Of a stretch of DNA of 64,000 nucleotides, positions 27,249-35,889 are shown one piece after another. A program made the position numbers and the translations under genes. The first letter of the stretch is position 1, and each line of letters begins with the position of its first letter. The DNA is from Deltaproteobacteria bacterium (GTDB lineage Bacteria > Myxococcota_A > Polyangia > Polyangiales > Ga0077539). Below the pieces are notes generated by a model. The model ran no database searches. It worked only from the letters and a program-made list of their open reading frames with translations, and was not told where the DNA came from. Location: positions 1 to 64,000 of the forward strand of contig CANJUR010000019.1 of the NCBI GenBank assembly GCA_947477565.1. Reading direction: 5' to 3'.

Positions 27249-28865
27249 TCACGCCCCGGCGAGGTCGAACTGCTCGATGTGATACTCGGGTCGACCTTGC
27301 ACGAGGATCTGTCGCATGTACCTCCGCTGGGCCTCCTCAAGGTCTTCGCGAGCCTCGTGCTTCAGACAATCGACCACCGCGGGGTGCGCGTTGATGGTGA
27401 TCGCGTAGCCCTTCAACTCTGAGCGCTCCCGGCGAATCTGCCTCAGGATCTCGTAGGCTACGGTGAGCTTCGATGAGGTGTGTCCGTTCCCATCGCAGTA
27501 GAAACACGGTTCGAACAACGTGCGTCCGAGGGACTCGCGGGTGCGCTTGCGGGTCATCTCCACAAGCCCGAGTTCCGAGATGCGCACCGTGGTGGTCTTC
27601 GCCTTGTCGTTTTTGAGTGCCTCGACCAGCGCTCGCTCAACGCGCTCTCGGTTCTGCATCCGATCCATGTCAATGAAGTCGATGACGATGAGCCCGCCCA
27701 GGTTTCGCAATCGAAGTTGGTAGGCGATCTCAGCGACGGCTTCGATATTCGTCGAGGTGACGGTCTCTTCGACGTCCTTCTTTCCGACGAAGCGACCCGT
27801 GTTCACATCCACGGCGCACAGCGCCTCGGTCTGATCGATGATCAGGTAGCCGCCGGACTTCAGCGGAACCTTCCGAGCCAGCGCACGGCCGATCTCGTCT
27901 TCGATGCCGTAGGCGTCAAACACGGGTTCATCGCCGCCGTAATGTTCGACATCGTCCTTTCGATCCGGCATGAACTGCTCGACAAAGCGAACCAGCCGAC
28001 CGTGCGTGTCTTTGTCATCGACGACGATTTTATCGACCTCCGGGCCGAAGACGTCGCGCACGGTGCGCAGATGCACGTCGAGCTCAGAGTAGAGCAGGGT
28101 CGGACCTTTACTGGCTTCACGTCGATGGCAAATGTCGGCCCAGAGATGCGCCAGGTACGCGACGTCGGTCTTGAGTTGCTTCTTTGTGAGCCCCTCGGAG
28201 AGCGTGCGCACGATAAGCCCGCCCTTTTCAGGACGCATTGACTCGATGACCTCTCGAAGGCGTCGTCGCTCCTTCTCGTTGCCGATGCGCTTCGAAACAC
28301 CGATGTGCTCAACCGTCGGCATGTATACGACGTACCGACCGGGCAGCGAGACGTGCGACGTGACCCTCGCACCCTTAGTGGAGATGGGTCCCTTGGACAC
28401 CTGCACCACGATCTCCTGCCCCTCCTTGAGCACTTCCCGGATGCCCTTGTTGACCCGGGGCGTCCGCTGGGCCCGGGGGTCCTTGCGTCGCTGACCAGCC
28501 CCTGCGGGTTTCGACGCGGGGCGATCTTCCTCCGGCGCACCCTCTGCGGTACCCACGCCGTCGTCGCCGTGGGAATCGTCGCCCTCCTCATCGGCGTCCT
28601 CTTCGTCGCCCGGAATGAGCGTGCGAAATTCGGACTCTGAGAGAGCGTCGTCGACGTGGAGGAAGGCGGCGCGGTCGAGGCCGATGTCGACGAATGCAGC
28701 GTTCATTCCCGGAAGCACCCGGGTAACCTTGCCGAGATACACGTCGCCTACAACGTTGCGTTCGCCGCGACGTTCGATGTGAAGTTCGGTGACGATGCCG
28801 CCCTCGATAAGGGCGACCCGGGTTTCGCCGATGTCGACGTTGATGACGATTTGATTACCGACCAT
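27249..28865 (-). CDS. rng: Ribonuclease E/G family endoribonuclease
   Basis: A 538-residue RNase E/G protein acting in rRNA maturation and mRNA decay. The N-terminal S1-type RNA-binding region (GDVYLGKVTRVLPGMNAAFVD) carries a large acidic/Lys-rich insert at about 85-140. The DNase I-like catalytic region includes LIVIDFIDM and the upstream VDVNTG acidic motif. A zinc-link-like CFYCDG lies near 445. It lacks the long degradosome-scaffold tail of E. coli RNase E, so it is closer to RNase G in size. It ends 28 bp before the PilZ start. Confidence 0.95.
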   Translation of the reverse strand: MVGNQIVINVDIGETRVALIEGGIVTELHIERRGERNVVGDVYLGKVTRVLPGMNAAFVDIGLDRAAFLHVDDALSESEFRTLIPGDEEDADEEGDDSHGDDGVGTAEGAPEEDRPASKPAGAGQRRKDPRAQRTPRVNKGIREVLKEGQEIVVQVSKGPISTKGARVTSHVSLPGRYVVYMPTVEHIGVSKRIGNEKERRRLREVIESMRPEKGGLIVRTLSEGLTKKQLKTDVAYLAHLWADICHRREASKGPTLLYSELDVHLRTVRDVFGPEVDKIVVDDKDTHGRLVRFVEQFMPDRKDDVEHYGGDEPVFDAYGIEDEIGRALARKVPLKSGGYLIIDQTEALCAVDVNTGRFVGKKDVEETVTSTNIEAVAEIAYQLRLRNLGGLIVIDFIDMDRMQNRERVERALVEALKNDKAKTTTVRISELGLVEMTRKRTRESLGRTLFEPCFYCDGNGHTSSKLTVAYEILRQIRRERSELKGYAITINAHPAVVDCLKHEAREDLEEAQRRYMRQILVQGRPEYHIEQFDLAGA

Positions 28866-28968
28866 GGATTGAAAACCAAACGCTATGCGCGCAGCGCCCG
28901 ACTGCGCCGCGTCACTGGGTAGCGTACTCCGAAGAGGGAGGGATGGAAGCGCGAACGAGCCGATCGGC

Positions 28969-29475
28969 TCAGTTGGTGGTGAAGATAGCCTCGATCTCCT
29001 CGCGCACCGAGTCTTCGGTTCGGTCGAGGGCGACCGCGAGTTCCTTCACAACGAGGCCGCGGGCATTTTCGAGCATGCGCTTCTCCCCGAAGGAGAGCGA
29101 CTTCTCGGTCTTCAGCCGATAGAGGTCGCGCAGCACCTCTGAAACGTCATAGATGCTGCCGGTCTTGATCTTGTCCATGAAGCCGCGGTATCGGCGGTTC
29201 CATGTTTGATTGTCGTAGGAGACGGTGCGTTCTCGGAGAATCTCGAAGATCTCCAGGATTTCAGCCTCGCAGATGACATTGCGGAGCCCAACCATGTCGG
29301 CGTTCTTCACCGGCACCATGATGCGGCGTTCAGAGTCGAGGATGCGGAGAACGTAGAACCGTTGCCTCGAGCCCGCGATCTCTCGCTCTTCGATGCTGAC
29401 GACCTCTGCAACGCCCTGGGCCGGGTAGACGGCCTTGTCGCCGACCTTGAACTCCGAGATCCGTGCCTCTTGCAT
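28969..29475 (-). CDS. CdnL/CarD-family RNA polymerase-binding regulator
   Basis: A 168-residue CarD_CdnL_TRCF-family protein. The N-terminal Tudor-like RNAP-interaction domain begins FKVGDKAVYPAQGVAEVVSI. The all-helical C-terminal domain contains WNRRYRGFMDKIKTG and EKRMLENARGLVVKELA. It lacks the HMGA-like acidic and AT-hook tail of myxobacterial CarD, so it is the CdnL type that stabilises rRNA-promoter open complexes. The upstream region ends at an IS66 insertion about 265 bp away. Confidence 0.95.
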   Translation of the reverse strand: MQEARISEFKVGDKAVYPAQGVAEVVSIEEREIAGSRQRFYVLRILDSERRIMVPVKNADMVGLRNVICEAEILEIFEILRERTVSYDNQTWNRRYRGFMDKIKTGSIYDVSEVLRDLYRLKTEKSLSFGEKRMLENARGLVVKELAVALDRTEDSVREEIEAIFTTN

Positions 29476-29739
29476 CGTTACTCCTCTGAACTCTAAAGAC
29501 GGGTTCGGCCCGTCACCGTGTGCGCCGGGAAACTGTTCAGAGTCCCGGACTCATCCCGACAAATGCCGACCCTGCATCGATGTTACGACGCCACAATGAC
29601 CTGGCGCGCTATGCACCAAAACCATCCAAGCAGAGAGCTCAGATCGAGGTAGGCACATGCGGGAGGCAAGCGAACGATAGACGAATGACGCGCATGCGTC
29701 AACATCGCCCCGTCAGATGGATTGGAGAGTGCGGTAAGT
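29476..29739. other. Leader/promoter region of the CdnL gene
   Basis: This 264-bp region lies between the CdnL start and the left end of the IS66 element. It contains the candidate promoter listed at 29674-29702 and no protein-coding gene. Its right end is the left copy of the insertion's target duplication. Confidence 0.5.
29674..29702 (-). promoter_or_regulatory. Candidate sigma70-type promoter for CdnL gene
   Basis: On the minus strand, TTGACG (29697-29702) and TATCGT (29674-29679) are separated by 17 bases. It would give a leader of roughly 190 bases before the CdnL start. It is the best sigma70-like match in the gap. No experimental support. Confidence 0.4.
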
Positions 29740-31273
29740 GTAACCGTTCAGGCCTCAACTCCATTGTTGAGGAATTCGGCGGGCGCAGCGACGGTGCCTC
29801 GAGGCCGCGTACCTTCGCGGTCACGGCCCCGATCAGGAAGCCAAACACGTCGCGCGCATGCTGGCGGCAAGTCGCCACTACGGTGAGGATTCGCCCCGCG
29901 AAGAGGCATCCTCGCGCACTGTCGCTGCCGAAGTTGGTTTTCCTCCAGATGACGCCGTGACGGATCTGCTGCTCCGCGAAGTTCTTCGTGGGCGGCACTC
30001 CCTCGTGATCGACGAAGGTCCACATCCGCTCGAACGTCGCCAGCAGTTCGCCGCACGTCCCGCGGGTCTTCTTCGACGTCGCCTCGACGCCCTCTTCGAG
30101 CAGCCGTCGAAACGCCCGTTTGGGCTTCCCGATGGAGCGCTGCAACCACGCTCGATCGCGCCGACCCTGTTTCACCCAGTGCCACCAGGTGAAGAGTCGC
30201 TCGGTCTCCCTGGCGAGGTTCTCGGCGAGCTCCGCGTCCACGCCTCCACGCAGCCGGAACTTCTCCCAATCCCGCTTCAGTTGTGCCCAGCAGTACTGTC
30301 ATCCGCCGATCGCCGTCCTCGCGTAAGCGCGCCAGCGATCGACCATCAGGATGCCCTTGAAGTCCACGATCAGAGCCCGCGCCGAGTCGCCCCCGCGGTC
30401 GGGTGCCACATCGAAGATCGTCGCGATCGTGGTGGCCATCACCCACAACCAGCTTTTGCGGCGGCCCTGCCACCAGCTCGTCTCGTCGGCGTGCGCGACG
30501 GGCTGCTGGCGGGCGAGGGTTTTGGCGGCCTCGACGGACTCGGCGACCGCCTCCGACACCCGGTAGAGCATGCGCGCCACGGTGCCCGGCGACATCGCCA
30601 CCGACAGCACAGAGGCGAAGAAGATCACCACATCGCGGTGGCTCATCTTGAACTGACCCACGAGGGTTCCCAGCGGCGCCTGTGCGCGTGGGCCGAGCAT
30701 CGCCTCCGGAACCTCGGGATGAAGCGCCCCTCGTGTGTGCTGGCCGCAGCAGGCGCACTCCAACTCGTGAAGTTGGAACTCGGTGACCTCCACGAGCTTC
30801 TCCGGCACCTCGGTCACCTGATGCCGCAGCGGATCGGGATCGTCCCCCAGAAGCGCGGCCTGACAGTCCTTGCAGGCGACCGGCTTACAGACGACGAACT
30901 TGTCCACCTTCTCCGGCGGCAGCAGCGCACGGAAGTGGCCCTTGTGACCCTTCTGGCCGCCCTTCGGTCGTCCACTCCGTCCGGGCCTGGAGGGCGGGAC
31001 GTCCTGGCCGTCGGTGCTGGGCGGCTTCGAGGAATTCGACGAGTTGGCTCCGACCCGCTCCTCCAGCAAGGCCACCCGCGCCGCCAACAGCGCGTTGAGG
31101 CGAGCGAGTTCTGCGACGTGGCCCAGAGTGACGTCCAGCAGATCTTCGACGACAGCCAATCGTGCACGAACAAAGGGCGGCGTGTTCGCCGTATCTTTGG
31201 CGCTCACCGGCGGCAGCTCGTCGCGCCAGATCGTCACGCCGCGATCGCTAGACGAATGAAGAGCTCTTGGCAA
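29699..31273 (-). pseudogene. IS66 TnpC-type transposase with in-frame stop
   Basis: The N-terminal part (31273 to 30299) has a leucine-rich helix, the NSSNSSKPPSTD linker, a zinc-finger-like CxxC pair (CKDCQ, CACCGQ) and the catalytic HADET and LMVDRWRAY regions. A TGA at 30299-30301 interrupts TAIGG*QYCWAQLKRDW. The same frame resumes with the rest of the family sequence, including NFAEQQIRHGVIWRKTNFGS, which holds the catalytic Glu. The final codons run about 40 bp past the element's end, so the original stop may also be lost. Full-length product requires readthrough. Confidence 0.88.
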
Positions 31274-31289
31274 ACCCCTGAACGGTTAC
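29740..31289 (-). mobile_element. IS66-family insertion sequence, 1550 bp
   Basis: The terminal inverted repeats GTAACCGTTCAGG are at 29740-29752 and, inverted, at 31277-31289. The GTAA end is typical of IS66. They are flanked by an exact 8-bp direct duplication, CGGTAAGT, at 29732-29739 and 31290-31297, matching the 8-bp duplication of the family. It carries only a TnpC-type transposase (minus) and no tnpA or tnpB. It landed exactly at the 3' end of the OmpA-like gene: the right duplication copy includes one base of that stop codon, so the gene is intact. Confidence 0.93.
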
Positions 31290-31296
31290 CGGTAAG

Positions 31297-32118
31297 TTAG
31301 TGCGCGGGAGCGGGTGTGTTGTCGAGCGAGGAGAGGTCCGGGAGTTCCTCGATGTTGGGCATCAAGATGACCTCGACCCGTCGGTTTTGTGCCCGGTTCT
31401 CGTCGGTGTCGTTCGGGCGTGCGGGTTGGTACTCCGCGTAGCCCGCGCCGCCAAGGTGCACTGCCGCAACGTTATTTGCCGCCAGGAACCTGACGACGTT
31501 CAGAGCGCGAGCTGCGGAGAGTTCCCAGTTGTCTGCGAAACGACCGCCGTGTCCCAGTTGGACGTTGTCGGTGTGTCCCGCCACAAGGAAATCGCGCTCG
31601 CGAATCTGCGCCAGCACGGATGCTACCTGTCGCAATACCTGTTGGCCCTCGACACGCAGTTCGGCGCGACCGGAGTCAAACAGGATGCCCGCAGGCAACT
31701 CGATGACCATTCGGCCTCGCACGGTGCGCACACGTAGCTGCCCTGCCGAAATCATCGACTGAAACTGCGCGACCATGTTTCGGTACGTGGTGAGCCGGGC
31801 CTCCGCGAGTTGCTGTCGTCGTCGAAGTTCGGCCTCGCGCTGCTGCGCTTCGGTCAAAGCGGTCGCCTGCTGCTGCCCTTGCGCCTGAAGCTGCGAAACA
31901 TTCTGGCCGAGCTCCTCGAGTCTGTGGGCCATTGTCGCGTTGGACGACTGCATCCCCTCAAGTTGCTCGCGCAGGTGATCGCGCTCGCCGGTCAGGTCGC
32001 GCAGCTGCCCCTGAACCGTCGAAAGCTCGCGGATCTTGCCCTGCCACTCGGCTTCGCCGTGTCCGCAGCCGAGCATCATCGCCATTACCCCCGCCAAACC
32101 GATCAGTCTGCGTGTCAC
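31297..32118 (-). CDS. OmpA/Pal-like lipoprotein with coiled coil
   Basis: A 273-residue outer-membrane lipoprotein. The signal peptide ends in MMLGC. A coiled coil follows (about 25-115, LREQLEGMQSSNATMAHRLE). The C-terminal OmpA-like peptidoglycan-binding domain shows ILFDSGRAEL, VAGHTDN and RALNVVRFL, ending with RRVEVILMP. The start codon is GTG with GGGAGG 7 bases upstream. It probably tethers the outer membrane to peptidoglycan. An IS66 element is inserted directly after its stop codon. Confidence 0.92.
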   Translation of the reverse strand: MTRRLIGLAGVMAMMLGCGHGEAEWQGKIRELSTVQGQLRDLTGERDHLREQLEGMQSSNATMAHRLEELGQNVSQLQAQGQQQATALTEAQQREAELRRRQQLAEARLTTYRNMVAQFQSMISAGQLRVRTVRGRMVIELPAGILFDSGRAELRVEGQQVLRQVASVLAQIRERDFLVAGHTDNVQLGHGGRFADNWELSAARALNVVRFLAANNVAAVHLGGAGYAEYQPARPNDTDENRAQNRRVEVILMPNIEELPDLSSLDNTPAPAH

Positions 32119-32154
32119 GCCAGAAGCCTCCCAACTCTCGAATCGAGGTGGGGG

Positions 32155-32182
32155 GTTAAACAGAGCTCCTATGAAAAGTCAA
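32155..32182 (-). promoter_or_regulatory. Candidate promoter of the OmpA-like gene
   Basis: The minus strand carries TTGACT (32177-32182) and TTTAAC (32155-32160) with a 16-base spacer, about 37 bases before the GTG start. It lies in the 180-bp divergent region shared with the H1-like gene and is unusually AT-rich for this genome. Confidence 0.45.
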
Positions 32183-32232
32183 TAAAATGACCCTCTCCCC
32201 AACCAAACGTACTTCGCCATGCGCTTGCATGC

Positions 32233-32260
32233 TTGACACCACCCCAAGGCACGATACATT
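32233..32260 (+). promoter_or_regulatory. Candidate sigma70-type promoter of the H1-like gene
   Basis: A consensus TTGACA (32233-32238) and TACATT (32255-32260) are separated by 16 bases, about 38 bases before the start. A strong GGAGG lies at about 32283 ahead of the ATG at 32298. This is among the best promoter matches in the window and fits an abundant DNA-binding protein. Confidence 0.6.
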
Positions 32261-32297
32261 ACCTGACAGTCAACCTCATCACTGGAGGTAAGGTTCC

Positions 32298-32702
32298 ATG
32301 GCTACAGCGAAGAAGAAGGCGGCCCCCAAGGCCAAGAAGCCGGCGGCCAAGAAGCCCGCGGCGAAGAAGCCCGTGGCGAAGGCCGCGGCGAAGCCCGCGG
32401 CGAAGCCCGCTGCCAAGAAGGCGGTAGCCAAGAAGGCTGCTCCGGCGAAGAAGGTTGCTGCCAAGAAGCCGGCGGCCAAGAAGGCTGCTCCGGCGAAGAA
32501 GGTTGCTGCCAAGAAGCCGGCGGCCAAGAAGGCTGCTCCGGCGAAGAAGGTTGCTGCCAAGAAGCCGGCAGCCAAGAAGGCTGCTCCGGCGAAGAAGGCC
32601 GTTCCGGCGAAGAAGCCGGCGGCCAAGAAGGTCGCTCCCCGCGCCAAGAAGCCTGCTGCCCCGGCGACCCCGGCGGCTTCGGCTGGCGGCGAGGAAGAGT
32701 AA
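32298..32702 (+). CDS. Histone H1-like Lys/Ala/Pro repeat protein
   Basis: A 134-residue, almost purely Lys/Ala/Pro protein with KKPAAKK and KKAAPAKK units and a short acidic tail (SAGGEEE). This composition resembles the histone H1 tail and bacterial H1-like or AlgP-type nucleoid proteins, so it probably binds DNA or RNA non-specifically. Codons for Lys are nearly all AAG. The middle is made of exact 48-bp DNA repeats, so length probably varies between strains. It has its own promoter and a strong downstream hairpin. Confidence 0.85.
   Translation: MATAKKKAAPKAKKPAAKKPAAKKPVAKAAAKPAAKPAAKKAVAKKAAPAKKVAAKKPAAKKAAPAKKVAAKKPAAKKAAPAKKVAAKKPAAKKAAPAKKAVPAKKPAAKKVAPRAKKPAAPATPAASAGGEEE
32433..32600 (+). 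repeat. 48-bp tandem repeat within the H1-like gene
   Basis: Units start at 32433, 32481, 32529 and 32577. The first three are complete and nearly identical; the fourth is partial. Each encodes 16 residues, [16 protein letters not shown]. The in-frame period allows expansion or contraction without breaking the gene. Confidence 0.92.
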
Positions 32703-32743
32703 GACTCCTGCACCGAGCGGTGTAGCCCTTGCCGGGACCGCGG

Positions 32744-32784
32744 TTGAAGGCGCGCATGGATGATATCCATGTCGCGCCTTCAAC
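32744..32784 (+). terminator. Strong hairpin, probable terminator of the H1-like gene
   Basis: A 12-bp perfect stem GTTGAAGGCGCG/CGCGCCTTCAAC encloses a further palindrome CATGGAT-gat-ATCCATG, giving one nearly continuous long hairpin. It starts 42 bases after the stop codon. Only a short T-containing tail (TCATTTA) follows, so it is an imperfect intrinsic terminator or an mRNA-stabilising 3' structure. Confidence 0.7.
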
Positions 32785-32895
32785 TCATTTAGGCGTCGTT
32801 TCGGCGGATTCTGCTGCGAAAGACCAGCCACCCGAGTCTCTTCCCGATTTCACCTTCATCGGGGTACCGCTATGGTGTCAGCGGAGGTCAGCCCG

Positions 32896-33858
32896 ATGCG
32901 CTTCGCTTTTCTGATGGACCCGATCGAGCACGTGCTCGTCGATAAAGACACGACGTTCGCTCTCATGCTGGAGGCTCAGCGACGCGGACACGTGGTGTAC
33001 ACGCTCGGTCCGTCGGACCTGATCGGTGCCCGCGGTGGTGTCTATGGGAGGATGAGCCAAACATTGGTCCGCGCCGTAGCCGCGCCCGGACACTTCGAGC
33101 GAAGCGCGCCCGAAATGGTTGATGTTTCTGGACTCGACGCTGTCTTCATTCGCATCGATCCGCCTTTCGATGCGCAGTACCTTTACAACACGCTGTTGCT
33201 CGAACAGGTTCGCGGTCGCGTGCTCGTGGTCAACGACCCGCGGGGCATCCGCGATGCAAACGAGAAACTCTACGCGATGCACTTCCCGTCGGTCACTCCA
33301 CGGACCATCGTGAGCGCAAAAGAAGCAGATATCAGGGCTTTCCTTGAGGAACTCGGGGGACCGGGAGTCATGAAGCCCCTCGATGGTGCTGGCGGACGAG
33401 GGATCATGATCGTCGATCTGGCGGACAAGAACTTCCGCTCCATCGTCGAGACCCTGACGTTTGAGGGACGGCGCTTCGCGATGGTTCAGGAGTTTCTGCC
33501 CGCGGTGCGGGAAGGTGACAAACGTGTGCTCCTGCTCGACGGCGAACCCCTCGGTGCAATCCTCCGCGTACCGCGGGAGGACGAGTCGCGGAGCAATATC
33601 CACGTTGGAGGACGAGTCGAACCATGCGACCTCGACGAGCACGATAGGGCCATCATCGCGACTGTGGGCGAGCAACTTCGTCGGGATGGCCTCTACTTCG
33701 TCGGACTCGACGTCATCGGTGGTCGCCTGACGGAGGTCAACGTCACGTCCCCGACGGGCATCCAGGAACTCTCGCGCTTCACGGCCTCGGAGCCCGAAGC
33801 GAAGGTCATCGCCTGGGCCGAGGTGCGTGCGCAGAAAATCAAGTCGCTCGCTGAATGA
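32896..33858 (+). CDS. gshB: Glutathione synthetase
   Basis: About 320 residues of ATP-grasp glutathione synthetase, which joins gamma-glutamylcysteine and glycine. It shows FLMDPIEHVLVDKDTTFALM, RIDPPFDAQYLYNTLLLE, VVNDPRGIRDANEKLYA, the ATP-grasp loop MKPLDGAGGRGIM and the C-terminal VTSPTGIQEL. The start was set at MRFAFLMD because GGAGG sits just upstream; an in-frame ATG eight codons earlier exists. gshA is not in the window. Confidence 0.96.
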   Translation: MRFAFLMDPIEHVLVDKDTTFALMLEAQRRGHVVYTLGPSDLIGARGGVYGRMSQTLVRAVAAPGHFERSAPEMVDVSGLDAVFIRIDPPFDAQYLYNTLLLEQVRGRVLVVNDPRGIRDANEKLYAMHFPSVTPRTIVSAKEADIRAFLEELGGPGVMKPLDGAGGRGIMIVDLADKNFRSIVETLTFEGRRFAMVQEFLPAVREGDKRVLLLDGEPLGAILRVPREDESRSNIHVGGRVEPCDLDEHDRAIIATVGEQLRRDGLYFVGLDVIGGRLTEVNVTSPTGIQELSRFTASEPEAKVIAWAEVRAQKIKSLAE

Positions 33859-33879
33859 GTATTCGGTGAGCGCCGCGGG

Positions 33880-33909
33880 TTGACACGCTGCGTAGGGAGA
33901 ACCTACACC
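33880..33909 (+). promoter_or_regulatory. Possible promoter of the etf operon
   Basis: TTGACA (33880-33885) and a weak TACACC (33904-33909) are separated by an 18-base spacer. They lie about 80 bases upstream of the etfB start and just after the gshB stop. The -35 is consensus and the -10 is poor, so this is tentative. Confidence 0.35.
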
Positions 33910-33990
33910 ACCGCCGCGCGGCGCGGGATTCGGGCGAGAACTCGAAGAGCGACGTCAATACAGCCTAACCGTCAGCGAGGAGACGGCACC

Positions 33991-34827
33991 GTGAAGATCC
34001 TGGTTCCACTGAAGCGAACGGCAGATCCGGATAACGCCAACAAGATCAAGATCGGCGCCGGTGGCGCAAAGATCGAGACCACCGGCCTCGAACCGAAGGC
34101 CAACCCCTTCGACGAGTACGCGGTGGAAGCTTCCCTCCGCCTCCTCGAAAATGGTCAGACGAAGGTCCGTATCGCGGGTGACAAACTCACGATCGCCTCC
34201 TTCGGCCCTAAGGAGGCGGCGACCAACATTCGTCAGGCTTTGGCCATGGGTGCCGACGACGGACTGCTCTTCCTGTCCGACGATAACGCGCTCGATGGCG
34301 ACCTCATTGCCCGCGCGCTCGCCAAGGTTGTCGAGCAACAAATGCCCGACCTCGTGGTGCTCGGCAAGCAGGCCGTGGACGGCGACAGCAACCAGGTGGG
34401 GCAGATTCTCGCGGAGTTGCTTCAGTGGCCGAGCGCGACCTTCGCGATGAGCATGGAACTCAGCGCCGATAAGAAGACAGTTATCGTGGGGCGCGAGGTC
34501 GATGGCGGGGTGATCAAGCTGAGGCTGACGCTGCCGGCGGTGATCACGGTCGATCTTCGCATCGTCGCGCCGAAGAGCGTGGTCAACCACGTGACGCCCG
34601 CGACCTTTACGTATCCAGACGGAGCGCGCTTTACGCCGCTGCCGATGATCATCAAGGCGAAGTCGAAGCCCATCGTCGAGGCATCGCTCGCGTCGCTCGG
34701 CGTCGATACGGCGCTCAAGTCGAAGTACCTAAGCTTTGCGCTGCCCCCGGCGCGCAAGGGTGGCGTGAAGGTCAAAGACGTCGCGGAGCTGGTCCAGAAA
34801 CTGCGCACCGAGGCGAAGGTCCTCTGA
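33991..34827 (+). CDS. etfB: Electron transfer flavoprotein beta subunit
   Basis: A 278-residue ETF beta subunit, which with EtfA passes electrons from acyl-CoA dehydrogenases to the quinone pool. It shows MKILVPLKRTADP, the NPFDEYAVEASLRL motif and the ETF-beta signature region around VVNHVTPATF. The start is GTG with AGGAG about 9 bases upstream, chosen over longer frames because this is where the family begins. etfA follows after 18 bp. Confidence 0.96.
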   Translation: MKILVPLKRTADPDNANKIKIGAGGAKIETTGLEPKANPFDEYAVEASLRLLENGQTKVRIAGDKLTIASFGPKEAATNIRQALAMGADDGLLFLSDDNALDGDLIARALAKVVEQQMPDLVVLGKQAVDGDSNQVGQILAELLQWPSATFAMSMELSADKKTVIVGREVDGGVIKLRLTLPAVITVDLRIVAPKSVVNHVTPATFTYPDGARFTPLPMIIKAKSKPIVEASLASLGVDTALKSKYLSFALPPARKGGVKVKDVAELVQKLRTEAKVL

Positions 34828-34845
34828 AGACAGGAGCGATGTGAG

Positions 34846-35814
34846 ATGAGCAAGATCCTGATTGTTGCAGAGGTCGCCGCGGGGAAGTTGAAGAGAACCA
34901 CCCACAGCTCGATCACGTTTGCGCGGTCGGCTGGGCTTCCGTTCGATGTGCTCGTGGTTGGGCAGCATGTGGGCACCGCCGCCGAGGAGCTACGCGGTTT
35001 TGGCGCGGGTGTAGTGAAGGTGGCGGACGATGCCGCTTTCGCCAACTATGTCGGGGAGGTCTACGCCCCCACCGTGGCCGAGGCCGCGAAGGGCTACGTG
35101 GTGGTGGTGGTGACGGCGAGTTCCTTCGGCAAGGACCTGGCGCCGCGAGTCGCCGCACGCCTCGGCGCTGGATTCGCGAGCGATGTCGCCGGCGTTGAAG
35201 TGGCGGGCGGAGTGCTCACCTACAAGCGCCCGATGTATGCGGGCAATGCGATCGCGATGATGCAAATCACCTCCGAGACACAGGTCGTCAGTGCGCGACA
35301 ATCTGAGTTTGAGGCGGCGGCGCCGAGCGGCGGTTTGTCTGCTCTAGAGACAGCCTCCACCGTGGCCGCGCCGCTCGCTGGGCGTGTGGAGTTCTTGAGC
35401 TTCGATGAAGTGAAGTCGGCTCGACCAGAACTGGCAGAGGCAAAGGTGGTCGTTTCCGGGGGGCGCTCGCTGAAGTCCGTCGAGGGCTTCAAGACCGTGC
35501 TCGAACCCCTGGTTGATGTGATGGGAGCGGCCATGGGTGCCAGCCGAGCGGCGGTCGATGCTGGCTACGTGCCCAACGATCTCCAGGTCGGGCAGACCGG
35601 CAAGGTCGTCGCGCCCAAGCTCTACGTTGCCGTCGGCATCTCTGGTGCGATTCAGCACATCGCGGGGATGAAGAACAGCAAGGTTATCGTCGCGATCAAC
35701 AAGGACGCGGAGGCGCCGATCTTCCAACTGGCGGATTACGGTCTCGTGGGCGATCTCTTCAAGGCCGTCCCCGAACTTACCGAGGCCGTAAAGAAGATTC
35801 GCGCAGAAGGCTAA
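34846..35814 (+). CDS. etfA: Electron transfer flavoprotein alpha subunit
   Basis: A 322-residue ETF alpha subunit that holds FAD. The N-terminal domain is about 1-190. The C-terminal FAD domain has VVSGGRSLKS, the GASRAAVDAGYVPND stretch, QVGQTGKVVAPKLYVAVGIS and GAIQHIAGMKNSKVIVAINK. It forms an operon with etfB. The fatty-acid/propionate enzymes elsewhere in the window are consistent with active acyl-CoA oxidation. Confidence 0.97.
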   Translation: MSKILIVAEVAAGKLKRTTHSSITFARSAGLPFDVLVVGQHVGTAAEELRGFGAGVVKVADDAAFANYVGEVYAPTVAEAAKGYVVVVVTASSFGKDLAPRVAARLGAGFASDVAGVEVAGGVLTYKRPMYAGNAIAMMQITSETQVVSARQSEFEAAAPSGGLSALETASTVAAPLAGRVEFLSFDEVKSARPELAEAKVVVSGGRSLKSVEGFKTVLEPLVDVMGAAMGASRAAVDAGYVPNDLQVGQTGKVVAPKLYVAVGISGAIQHIAGMKNSKVIVAINKDAEAPIFQLADYGLVGDLFKAVPELTEAVKKIRAEG

Positions 35815-35889
35815 CTCTCACCTTCGCCTGCCGTTTCCCTCGCGCATTGTGGTCAAAGACCCCGCGTGCCGCTAGTGTCATCCCATACA

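Noticed and set aside
30299-30301. TGA as a selenocysteine codon in the transposase
   Set aside because: No selenocysteine insertion structure or family precedent; a nonsense mutation is simpler.
29858-31300. 480-codon plus-strand frame across the IS66 element
   Set aside because: It is antisense to a recognisable transposase and has no family features.
32744-32784. A regulatory riboswitch upstream of gshB
   Set aside because: The sequence is a simple extended hairpin just after the H1-like stop codon, without a conserved aptamer pattern; a terminator fits better.
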